A stretch of 64,000 nt of DNA. Source: Mytilus edulis. Its lineage: Eukaryota; Mollusca; Bivalvia; Mytilida; Mytilidae. Below are positions 1 to 9,683 of this stretch, piece by piece. The notes under the pieces were generated by a model. The model made no database searches. It saw nothing but the letters and a program-made list of their open reading frames with translations, and had not been told where the DNA came from. The stretch covers positions 51,489,062 through 51,553,061 of the forward strand of contig NC_092346.1 in NCBI RefSeq assembly GCF_963676685.1, read 5' to 3'. Both the position numbers and the translations under genes were made by a program. The number at the start of each line of letters is the position of its first letter. The first letter of the stretch is position 1.

Positions 1-1
1 T

Positions 2-751
2 GCTGGTTCGTTGGTGCGTCGAGCTTATGTGAGGGTAATTATTGCAGCTATTGTCAGCCTTACCGTGGAAAGTAGCATAATTGAATGCGGAAACAAAAGA
101 GGAAGTAATTTACGTAACGAAGCGAGAATCAGAATAGACTTGGCTGCTACTTTGTCCGATATCAATGGTGCTTTACAAAACACAACTTTCGCTATCCTTG
201 AAGACGTGAAGAATCACACTGATACAAATTTTGTTTGTAACATTGCAGAGAAACTTATCTATGAAGCAGCAATGACGACGTGTTTGGCGACTGTTGCTTT
301 TGCTACAGGAATAGAAACTATACTATTTTTGTCTTTCGTATTTAACAATTTAATTGCAAGGAGACGAAAGAAAACTTTGGAAGCTGAAGATCTATGTCGG
401 ACGTTGTTCCTACAACTATTTGCAGGATATGGCTCTATAGGAATTGCTGTAGTTTGTGGATATTTCGCATTCTTAGATTTTAATCGTCCTGCATTGTCTT
501 TCTTTGGAATTGTTTTTGGCTGTTGTATCGTTTTTCGATATATATTGACTTGTACTGCAGGGATGCTTTTTTCCGTCTGCTTTCGTGAGTGTTGCTGGGA
601 CTGTTATGATAATTCAAGCTGTTGTAAATGTGACGAGGACAGTGGTAAATGCTATAAATGTTATTTCAGCACCGTTTGTTTTATATTTCTATCTTCAGTA
701 ATTTTTCTAGTTGGTGCATGTTTAGTTGTTATTGTTTTCTGGAATGATTAG
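2..751 (+). CDS. 3' part of an LRAT-like multi-pass membrane protein (paralogue 1)
   Basis: This is the last 249 residues of a protein whose beginning lies left of the window, so no start is visible. It aligns along its whole length with the C-terminal half of the complete paralogue ending at 12624. Shared segments include RRAYV, the SLTVES stretch, HTDT..FVCNIAEKLIYEAA and FAFLDFNRPALSFFGIVFG. At least four hydrophobic segments are visible: near the start, around residues 90-115, 135-180, and the last 25 residues. The stretch before the last one is cysteine-rich (CCWDCYD, CCKCDED, CYKCYF). The LRAT core seen in the paralogue would lie upstream and is absent here. The TAG stop is at 749-751. 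Membrane location is inferred from the hydrophobic segments; the function is unknown. Confidence 0.85.
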   Translation, partial: AGSLVRRAYVRVIIAAIVSLTVESSIIECGNKRGSNLRNEARIRIDLAATLSDINGALQNTTFAILEDVKNHTDTNFVCNIAEKLIYEAAMTTCLATVAFATGIETILFLSFVFNNLIARRRKKTLEAEDLCRTLFLQLFAGYGSIGIAVVCGYFAFLDFNRPALSFFGIVFGCCIVFRYILTCTAGMLFSVCFRECCWDCYDNSSCCKCDEDSGKCYKCYFSTVCFIFLSSVIFLVGACLVVIVFWND

Positions 752-1724
752 TTAAACTGAACAACGGGCTTAGGTCGCTATATGAGAGCTGAAGAAAGGA
801 AGAGCGATAGGGGTCCAACGTTTTAGAACATAATCATTGTATTTAAAAAAAGAACGATTATTTTGAAATAGAACTTATCAGAATTATTTGAATACAATAC
901 ATTTACTGTAAATAATTTAGGCTTTTGCGTTAGCTAAAACTCGTCTGACATATTAATCCCTTTTCAATTGATAAAAAGATATCTTAAAGTATTGGACCCG
1001 GTAACATTAGACACATAGAAGTAGAATTAATATATTATAAAGGATCTCCTGTAGTTAGTGATCGCAATACTGAGCTTATGACTTGGGGTGTGTTTGTTTG
1101 AAACCACCTTAATGTTATGTGTTTTATGTCTAAAATAATGAAATCCTTGTGGTAAGTAATATGCAACATATTGATTGGTTTTGCAGGGAATTAAACAATT
1201 TGTATAATGTGGTGCTCACTTTCGTCGTAATTTCCATGTTTTATGCAGTTTATGGTCAGGTCTGTATGTTTTTTTAAGTATCGTGATATTTCTATGACGC
1301 CTGAGACTACTATGTGTTAAAGTAGTCTCAGATGACATCAATAGCAAATAATTTTTATCTTGAAAACGTGTTTCTTTGAAAAAAATCATCTGAAAAATTA
1401 GAGTAAAGACTGTTTAAAATTTCCTGATGTCATTCCAAAAAACGATACATATGACATTATAAAACAAACTTGTTTATCTGGTTGTCTTTTTTTTGTTAAC
1501 AAAAACAAACATGGAATTTAAATTGAAATGTGAGCAGAACAAATATTTAATGAACTTCATAATTCTCGTTAACTTTTTATATGAAAAACTATTACACAAA
1601 TGATTGTAGAATTTCTAAATTGTATATATTGCTGTTTATATGACTACTTACTTTTGTCTCTAAGTGTGTGTAATCTAGATAAAAATGTTCTTTGAAAGTG
1701 TTTTTGTTCAATGAGTGCCGAAAA
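752..1724. other. 3' flank and AT-rich intergenic DNA
   Basis: The first ~180 bases resemble the 3' flank of the paralogue after 12624 (both have a GAATACAA..ACTGTAAATAA-like stretch followed by AGGCTTTT), so the duplication includes the 3' UTR. No AATAAA is seen at the matching place here. A short hairpin-like pair (TGAGACTACT.. / AGTAGTCTCA) lies at about 1300-1331. Nothing else is recognised. Confidence 0.5.
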
Positions 1725-1970
1725 AAGTAAAATAACAAAAATACTGAATTCTAAGGAAAATTCAAAACAGAAAGTCAATAATCAAACGGCAAAATCTAAA
1801 GCTCAAACACATCAAACGAATGGAAAATAACTATCATATTCCTGAATTAGGACATATATTTCCTTCTGTAAAAAACAATGGATTAAATCTCTTTTTATAG
1901 CTAGCTAAATCTCTCACTTGGTATTGTATGATAGTGACATATAATTGTATCATATTGACAACAAAAGATT
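1725..1970 (+). repeat. Interspersed repeat, family A
   Basis: This shares long, gapped similarity with 5885-6140, part of 16500-16650, and the reverse strand of 28960-29220. Common pieces are a TACTGAATTC / TTCGAGGAAA-type start, CTCAAACACATCAAACGAATG, TATCATATTCCTGA, TTTTATAGCTAGCTAAATC, and TATTGACAAC at the end. No coding capacity is seen. The multi-copy state is visible inside this window alone. Confidence 0.75.
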
Positions 1971-2613
1971 GACAAAATATACCAGAGGAACATTCATTGC
2001 GTAGGTAGAATAAACAGACGTTATGGATAAAAAAAAAAAAAAAAGTAAAATTGGAGTACAGCAGATAACACTGTGCTTTAATCTTAATCTATTTAAAACA
2101 AATAAAATTGAAACAAAATTGCATATAGACAATCAATAGGCAAAGTTCATAGGCAAAATGTAAGACAGGATTACAAACATGAGCATAGCAAAATTCAATA
2201 CAAATCAATTCAGTATTTTATTGGAAAGAGCACAATAGGGGCGTGATCCAAATACAGACAATTATAATATTAAAACAACACATAAATGAAATGAAGATTC
2301 ATGTAACAAGTCATGAACCAATTTTATGTATATAATACAAATACATTATGAAATGTTATAGATACCATAAACTTATATATCAGTATTATTCTAGATTTTC
2401 ATATATTTACTTAAAATATTAAACAATTGCAAAGTGTATGAATACAACAAATTACCTAAAAAGGATTTAACAGTCAAAATTAAAAATATACAAATACAAT
2501 AAACATGACCATGACTATAGCACCTAAGTAAGATGATAAACAACGACAGTACCTAGAATCTTTACTTCAAGATCATTTCATACGATTTCCATAAGTCCAT
2601 TCAGTTACAATAC
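1971..2613. other. AT-rich intergenic DNA
   Basis: Low-complexity AT-rich sequence with an A run at about 2029-2044. No gene, RNA or clear repeat is recognised. Confidence 0.4.
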
Positions 2614-2862
2614 TAATGCTGACTTCACACGTAATTCGAATTCGATTCGCATTAACTAATTTCGACGTGAAATTCGCTTTACTGTACTAACGACGTTAGC
2701 TTTAAATTCGAATTAACAAAAACGTATTTCAAATGCGTATTGGATAATTCGAATTAGCGAATTCGAATCAATTCGAATTAAAAAAGAAGAGTGTGAGGAC
2801 GCGATTAGCGAATTCGATTCGAATTCAATTCAAATTAAACGTACGTGTGAACGAGGCATAAA
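2614..2862. mobile_element. Small terminal-inverted-repeat element full of AATTCG palindromes (MITE-like)
   Basis: The left end reads TGACTTCACACGTAATTCG. The right end, read on the other strand, has CTCGTTCACACGTACG, giving imperfect terminal inverted repeats around TTCACACGTA. The interior is dense with AATTCGAATT and GAATTCG words and has no coding potential. The size (~250 bp) and structure fit a non-autonomous DNA transposon. TA-type target duplication is possible but not clean. Confidence 0.6.
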
Positions 2863-3894
2863 TTACATATTTTCCATCGAGTGCGAATATGTTTTTTTTT
2901 AAAACATAAATTGAAAAAACAAACGATCGAACCAAGTATGTTTTCACATTCCACAAAAATTGACCCCTATCAATACCAAAGTTCTCTACAGTAAATGATA
3001 TGCGAATTATATCTAATTTATACTGTTTATTTAATGATTGCCTGGTTCTTTTTATATTTTAATTGGCATTTAAATCATTGAAAAATCAAATTTTGTATGA
3101 AGCATGGAAGCTCTTTACAAAAGGAGTGTGTGTCCTTTGACAAATATATTAAACTACATTAAAGGAACATTCAATTCTTATTTTACATGTCCTTGCTATT
3201 ACCTTGGCGTAAAATTAAGTTATTTGTATGCTGCCTAGGCGTTGTTAAAATCTTGTCATGGAGAAATAATGCATTTTATTGAAAAATTACGTAATATTTA
3301 AATAATAATAATTACTAACCCAGGACAAATGGGGTGGGGTTCCAATTACATGTCCCCATTCAAATGCATAGATCGTTTAAAAAAGGGGGTTCCAACCCCG
3401 CCCCCCCCCCCTCTGGATCCGCGCCTGCTTATTTTTTGGTTTTCAAAATGTGTTAATATATATACATTGTAGGTTTCCTAAAAAATAATAAAATACTGCC
3501 TAACACAACTTCGATTATTTTTTAAAAGAAATTAAGAAAGTAAAGGATTTTCAAAAAGGTAGTTAGATCATTGTTTAAGCCCTTACAGTAACTGATCCTT
3601 ATCTGCAACTACCCCTATAGTTAAAACTAGAGCAGTTTTGTTCTGTCTTATTTATTTTATTACTGTGGATTAATTTATTTTGTTGGGTACAAATGTTCGA
3701 TGATTGAGGAAAAATTGTAATTGCCTGGCGATTTGATTTCGTGGTTCAGCATAAGCCATTAGAAAATGTGTGCTGTAATGGACATTCAAATTCAAGGTTG
3801 CCCATAGCCACGAATTCCACGAAAATTGGTATCCTAGGAATAATATTGAATCCACATATGTGAATTAACTTTTCTTATGTTTATAGATATAAGA
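2863..3894. other. Intergenic DNA with a C-run and a TE-like fragment
   Basis: At 3388-3432 a run of C joins TGGATCCGCGCC, a pairing also seen at 25270-25335 and 59540-59590. The 3660-3855 stretch (CCACGAAAATTGGTATCC, AATCCACA) reads open on the minus strand for about 60 codons. It has no start context or recognised domain and looks like repeat-derived DNA. Nothing else is recognised. Confidence 0.4.
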
Positions 3895-3990
3895 GATGTG
3901 GTATGAGTGCCAATGAGACAACTCTCCTTCCAAGTCACAATATTTAAAAGTAAACCATTATAGGTCAAAGTACGGTCTTCATTGCTACAT
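3895..3990 (-). repeat. Repeat family B, 3' end fragment
   Basis: Reverse-strand copy of the family B tail (GATGTGGTATGAGTGCCAATGAGAC here; GTCTCATTGGCAATCATACC in the full copy near 13960). Confidence 0.65.
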
Positions 3991-4819
3991 TTTACATCAA
4001 TATGTAAATAAAACTAAATATATACTATATACCATCCAAACAATGTGACAAAACAGTTTAGAAATATTTAAAGGGAACAGTAGATTTCGTAACGTATTTG
4101 CAGTACTGTGTAACAGAAGATTTAACACACAAATAGTCTATTCGATTCATCATTGAAATGTGAGATAATTATACAATAACCAACTGGTTTCTGAACTATT
4201 TATTATATGTAAACCATGATTTGCCATATGTTCATGGTAAAATTCATAAACCAGAATTAAATCTGTAAAATAAAATATATTGGGAATATTTTTTACTACA
4301 AATATTCCTTTATCTAAATAAATAGCAGAAAACCTTTTCCGACATACCATATGATAACTAGAAATCGATAACACACGTTTGGTTGTGTTAGAACTTTCGG
4401 AAGATATTTATACATCTACTCATGGAGGGGTTCATAAATGCAACAGTAGTATAACGCTGTTCGAAAGTCATAAATGGATTGAGAGAAAACAAATCCTTAA
4501 CATGTGTGCTTAATATTTGTTATAGGCTTTGGTTTTGTGTCAGCTTTTAAATTATATACTATATAGGTATAAAATATAAAAAAAAAAAAACAGATACCGA
4601 TTTCATGTTTTTAATGTGTTTTTTCCTTCGGTGTGTTATTTGTTCAACACATATAGTACAAGTAGTTTAACTTTCTGTTTAATCTGCAATTAAAAACTGA
4701 AAATGAAAAAAAGAAATGTTTTTTTTTTGTATTCAGTTGTTCATTCCAAAGTAATACCTGAACATCGTATACATATCAAGTAATGAAAACGTCAACATGA
4801 TCACTTTAAACAAAATTTA
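3991..4819. other. AT-rich intergenic DNA
   Basis: No gene or recognised repeat is seen. There are short A and T runs at about 4578 and 4720. Confidence 0.35.
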
Positions 4820-5615
4820 AGTAAGGTGTGCGTTCATCTAACAAGGTTATCGGTGTTGAGGTGGGATGCTAATCGACACGCTACGTCCACTCTGTGTGTT
4901 TGTTTGATAAATTACTATTTATATCCATCTGACGAGTTAGGCTTTTTTCAACTGATTTTTATAGTTTGTTCTTATGTTGACCTGAGTCTGTTACACCGAT
5001 GTCCCAGGTTAGGGGAGGATTGATGCCTTCAACTGAGCTAAATAACCTCGTTACATTCTGCATGTGCCTGTCTCAAGTCTGGAGTCTGTAATTCAGTAGT
5101 TGCCGTTTGTTTGCTGTGTAACATAATTGTTGTTCGTTCAATTTTTTTATGTCTCATTTATGGGCATCATGTCTTCTGGTCTGTTCGTCCATCTATTCGT
5201 TCATTCGTCTGTTCTTCCATTCGATCGTCTGTTCTTCCGTTCATTATTCCGTCAGTCTGTCCCGCTTCAGGTTAAAAATTTTGTTTTGGTTGAGGTAATT
5301 TTTGATGAAGTTGAAGTCCAATCTACTTGAAATTAAGTACACCTGTTCCCTACGACATGCTCTTTCTAATTGTAATGCCAAATTAGAGATTTTTCCACAT
5401 TTTCACGGTCCATTGAACATAGAAAATAATAGTGCGGATGGGGTACCCGTGTACTTTGGACACATTCTTGTTATTAATTAATTAGGCCGTTAGTTTTTAA
5501 ATTGAATTGTTTATACTTTTCATGTATGATATTTTTAAGCCGACAATAGGGTTCGGGGTTTTCTCATTGTTGAAGGCCGTACGGTAGCATATAATTGCTT
5601 ACATTCTCTTCACTG
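4820..5615 (+). repeat. Repeat family B copy, split by a nested family C insertion
   Basis: 4820-5146 and 5475-5615 together match the continuous copy at 13540-13930: CCCAGGTTAG, TCTGTAATTCAGT, then AGGCCGTTAG and TTGAAGGCCGTACGGT. The family C element at 5147-5474 interrupts them, so B was in place first. Confidence 0.7.
5147..5474 (+). repeat. Interspersed repeat, family C
   Basis: Family C runs from TATGGGCAT.ATG..TCTGGTCTG through a CGTTCGTC-rich stretch, GAAGTCCAATC and CACGGTCCA to GTGCGGATGGGG and GGACACATTCTTGTT. At least eight other full or partial copies lie in the window (about 7985, 25380, 26190, 33985, 34525, 36035, 38262, 52235). It is non-coding. Confidence 0.8.
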
Positions 5616-5884
5616 AATGTTGTCTTATTTCATTAAAAAAATCATAACTAATATAGACGTGAATACAAGAGCATGTAAAAAGAAACAACACAGAGAACAA
5701 ACGAAGCCAAGCATAAAAAAGAAACATAGAAACAAACCCAACAAGCAAATATTTATTAAAAGAGATTCTACAATATTATCCAAAGTTCATTATAAGCTAT
5801 GGTAGTTATGGACTTCTGAAATTATTCATATAAACAATGTGTATACTAGTATCATACAATGTAAACATTGTTAAAAGAATCTAT

Positions 5885-6140
5885 GAATCTTGATAAAAAG
5901 TAAAATCGCAAATTTACCGAACTTCGAGGAAAGTTCAAAAAGGAAAGTCCCTAATCAAAATCAAAAGCTCATACACATCAAACAAATGGATAACAAATGC
6001 CATATTCCTGACTTGGTACATGCATTTTCTCATGTAGAAAATGGTGGATTGAACCTGGTTTTATAGCTAGATAAATCTCTCACTTGTATGACAGTCGCAT
6101 AAAATTCATTATATTGACAAAGATGCGTGAACAAAACAAA
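5885..6140 (+). repeat. Interspersed repeat, family A
   Basis: Second family A copy, matching 1725-1970 with scattered differences (CATACACATCAAACAAATGG, TTTTATAGCTAGATAAATC, TATTGACAAAG). Confidence 0.75.
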
Positions 6141-7147
6141 ATGACACACTGTCAAAAATTAGGGAACAGCAGTCAATATTGTAATGTCTTCTTCATCCTA
6201 AAAAAAAACAAAACAATGTAACAAAGCATTAGTCATTAAGAACATTTGCGTTCACATAGTTACATCGATACATTTGATACTTTCTCTAACCTGGAACAGT
6301 TATGTAACATGACAACCATAAAAAGCAGTTCAAAGAGTTTAACTCATCAGATTGATACATAGAAAACAACAAAAACACATCCATTCGATATGTAAATAAA
6401 AAGATCACAGCAATCAAAAGTGAACCAGGTTCGGATTTTTACGATCGTGCTTATGTTTCGATTATTTGTTTTAGTGGAAAAGTATCGAAACCTTTCAGGG
6501 CTCGCCGTCGCGAAAAAAACGTATCTAGTTCGGTGGTACTTTACACGAATTGTTTTAACGAGTTTGTGTCGGCTTACATAGATATATGTACTTTGGTCGT
6601 GAACTTACAGAAAATGTTAAGTTACGTTCATTTACATCTTGCCAGTCATCACCGGAAGAAATTTGAATCGTCTGTCGAGTGTGAATGTCCTGTTTTATTC
6701 TTACATAACTAAGTGAAATGTAACTCTGTTGTTTTGTATATTCATCGATAATGATTTACAAAAAAGTGCACATATCTGCATGCAGTAAATAATTTTGTGA
6801 TTTGTTTTTATGATCAATGATTTGAAATCCAAGAATAATGTCTTTTTTATTAGCAATCTGACTTTTGTTTTGTGTGTAAAAACAATTTAAAAATATGCCA
6901 GACTTTAAAATAAAAGACTTTTTATCAAACTGGTAGAAAAACTGCATATTGTACTTAGAATAGTTGTGACATAGCTAGTTATACGATCCTTTTTTGGAGT
7001 ATTCCATTTTGAATTACTAAGATATATTAATTGATGCATTTTCTTATGTTTTAACGGAGGGTTTCGTTATTTTTTTCCCCATCATAATCTTTAACAGTTT
7101 TTATCTTAGATAAATCTGGCTGCAACCCATGTTACTGAAAAAGTGTG
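6141..7147. other. Intergenic DNA
   Basis: No gene, RNA or structured repeat is recognised. Short AT-rich open stretches lack any domain signal. Confidence 0.35.
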
Positions 7148-7599
7148 TCTATATATATGTTACAGTAAATAGGTGAAATTAGGAATTACACGTAATTACT
7201 AAACATTTCAGTAAATACCTGTAATTACTAGCCAATTTAGTAAATACATGTATTTACTAGTTGTTTCAGGGATTACTGGTAATTACTGATTTTTTTTGTC
7301 ATTTTTACAGCTATTTACTAACTTGATGTTTTTGTTTTAAAATGAAAAACATAATTCAAGATACCAAATAAGAAAGTAAAGGGTAGGGATTTTAAGGGAG
7401 CTTACTTAAGGATGTAGGAATATAAGGCACATCAAAAGTGCATACTCTTTAGTGTTTGTGAATTGAATCTGGAAAATGGTTGTTTTATAGGTCTTGTAAC
7501 TACTTCACTATATGCATTTATATATGCAAGACAATGATATCAATCCAAAATTGATTTTCATAATTTTGTTAAACTAAAATCTCAATCATGTACTGTAGT

Positions 7600-7795
7600 T
7601 TAAAACTTTAAAATAACTTTCTCCAAATATCCTGGATTTCTACCCAATTTTGACAGAAGCTTCTTATAGTACTTAAGTCAAAAGATAGTATCTAGAGGAA
7701 AATTTTAATATTTTTTCCTCATTTTTGTTGAGCCTGCGATTAACAACAAAAGTAGGCGAGACTATTTGTTCTGCAAAACTCTTACAATTGTAATA
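7600..7795 (+). repeat. Repeat family H fragment
   Basis: Matches the reverse strand of 34980-35160: TCCTGGATTTCTACCCAATT, AGAAGCTTCT, and GTTGAGCCTGCGATTAACA ending in GTAGGCGAGAC. Confidence 0.6.
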
Positions 7796-7984
7796 GCTTA
7801 ATACATCGATAACTCATCTCCAGCTAGGGGTTGAATTGAAGGTCACATGAATACGTATTCAATGAGGTCCAAATATTCACTAGCAAGTGCACAACTCATC
7901 AACATTGTTTCGCAGCTAATTTAACAAAATAGAACCAGATTGGCTGCTAACAGTGAATTATAATTTCACTATATCATTTTTATT

Positions 7985-8480
7985 AATGATTTAACAATAA
8001 AACAAGAATGTGTCCATAGTACATGGATGCCCCACTCGCACTATAATTTTCCATGTTCAGTGGACCGTGAAATTGGGATCAAAACTTTAATTTGGAATTA
8101 AAATTAGAAAGATCATATCATAGGGAACATGTGTACTAAGTTTCAAGTAGTTGTGACTCTAACTTCATCAAAAACTACCTTGGCCAAAAACTTTAACCTG
8201 AACTTCGCTCTTTCATTTTCTATGTTCAGTTGACCATGAAATTGGGGTCAAAACTATAATTTGGCATTAAAATTAGAAAGATCATATCATGGGGAACATG
8301 TGTACTAAGTTTCAAGTGGATTGGACTTCAACTTCATCAAAAACTACCTTGACCAAAAACTTTAACCTGAAGTCGGACGAACGAACGAACGAACGAACGG
8401 ACGAACGAACGAACGGACGAACGAACGGAGGCACAGACCAGAAAACATAATGCCCCTCTACTATCGTAGGTGGGGCATAA
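7985..8480 (-). repeat. Family C copy with an internal tandem duplication and GAAC microsatellite
   Basis: It starts AACAAGAATGTGTCCATAGT and ends GTAGGTGGGGCATAAAA. The central ~170 bp (CCATGTTCAGTGGACCGTGA through CTACCTTG.CCAAAAACTTTAACCTGAA) occurs twice in a row, at about 8050-8215 and 8216-8370. A GAAC/GGAC tetranucleotide run follows at about 8378-8428. Confidence 0.75.
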
Positions 8481-8510
8481 AAATATATATATTTTTTTTA
8501 TATCTGGAAG

Positions 8511-8786
8511 CTAATGCACATAACAGTTCATTCCAGTTCTTAACCTACATAACGTTATCTTATCTTTATAAGTTAATAAGTCTAAATATTCTAAATTTAA
8601 AAAAAAGTTAAAACATAATGCTTTGGGAGAATTTTCCATTTCTGATTTCCATGTCTGCTGAAATTGGTCAAAAATTCTCTGGTTAATGCTCATCTTTAAC
8701 CATTTTGGATTAAAACTAAAGTTACTCTGATTTAACCAAATATTTGAAAGTCCATATTTATTCAAGACATTTTTAATACAAATCAA
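8511..8786 (-). pseudogene. Possible LINE-type reverse-transcriptase C-terminal remnant
   Basis: About 91 codons are open. The spacing of tryptophans and basic residues (LNKYGLSNIW, KWLKMSINQR, LCRLRTGMN) resembles the region after the reverse-transcriptase domain in non-LTR elements. No catalytic motif is present, and neighbouring DNA is not open in frame. This family call is weak and based on general pattern only. Confidence 0.3.
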
Positions 8787-9055
8787 CTATTCAATATTTT
8801 AAACGTACTAACTGATCTTCTAGTTAGTATTACCATATAACTTTTGATCATCTGACCATAATACAACATTGTTTTAACAGTCAGTAAATAGGTGTAATAA
8901 TTCATTTTAAAATTAGTAATTACTGGTAATAACTGGGCCGTTTAAGGAATTACTTGTATTAACTAAGTGCATCGGGAATTACCTGTAATTCCTAAATTTT
9001 AGTAATTACATGTAATTCCTAATTTCACCTATTTACTGTAACATATATATATATA

Positions 9056-9683
9056 TATATATATAAGTAATTATTTTAGTTACTGAACAATTTGGATCGT
9101 AAATGTCGGTCAAGATTTTCTTGGAGCTTTGATATATATAGATTCACTGAATCGTTTAGTTTTGACAACATCTAGAAAATGTTCTGACATTGGAGCCTAT
9201 ACTCTTTTGAAGATAAGCGTTGAAATAGATCCGTTGAAGAACCATAATTTGATAGAGTGATACAGGGGAAAACACACCTCATCAAAAAAAAAATTGGTTA
9301 GTCCGTCATAATTAAACTTTGTGATTGTCTCATTTTTGTGTGCTTTTTTTTTTTTTAGAGAAGACAGAAGATTTATAATGGGCATATATGACATTCATAT
9401 CCCACCACGCAACAAATATTACGGAAAAAACCGTCAACAGATTAACGAAATTGTCACTATTAGATATGTTTTCTGCCTATAAATGTACACCCTCAACTAA
9501 TATATAATACTTGACTACTTGAATATTCTTATATAGTCCTTCAATATCGTATTTGGACAATCCATCATAAATAATATTTCATAGTTATATATCTGATCAT
9601 TTTATATCCTTGTGGTAAATACGTGCACTTGAACCATAACATTACTACAATTGTATTTGTGTTTCAACAGCTAAAAGTTTGTG
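9056..9683. other. 5' flank and probable 5' UTR of the LRAT-like gene
   Basis: Starts just after a (TA)n tract (9044-9065). A TTTCAACAG at 9661-9670, 14 bases before the ATG, looks like a splice acceptor, so an untranslated exon may lie upstream. No core promoter was identified. Confidence 0.4.

Larger units (their letters stand above)
7148..9055. mobile_element. About 1.9-kb element bounded by matching inverted ends
   Basis: The left end has GTTACAGTAAATAGGTGAAA followed by TTAGGAATTACACGTAATTA. The right end is nearly its exact reverse complement (TTACATGTAATTCCTAATTT then CACCTATTTACTGTAAC). Both ends lie in ATATATAT tracts. More variants of the GTAATTACT / GTAATTCCT word follow inward at each end. 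Inside are a family H fragment (about 7600-7790), a family C copy with an internal duplication (7985-8480) and a short LINE-like coding remnant (8511-8786). No transposase is seen, so it may be a non-autonomous DNA element carrying later insertions. Confidence 0.55.

Noticed and set aside
2-751. Independent short membrane protein starting at base 11
   Set aside because: The start there is not ATG, and the paralogue shows this is the 3' end of a longer coding exon.
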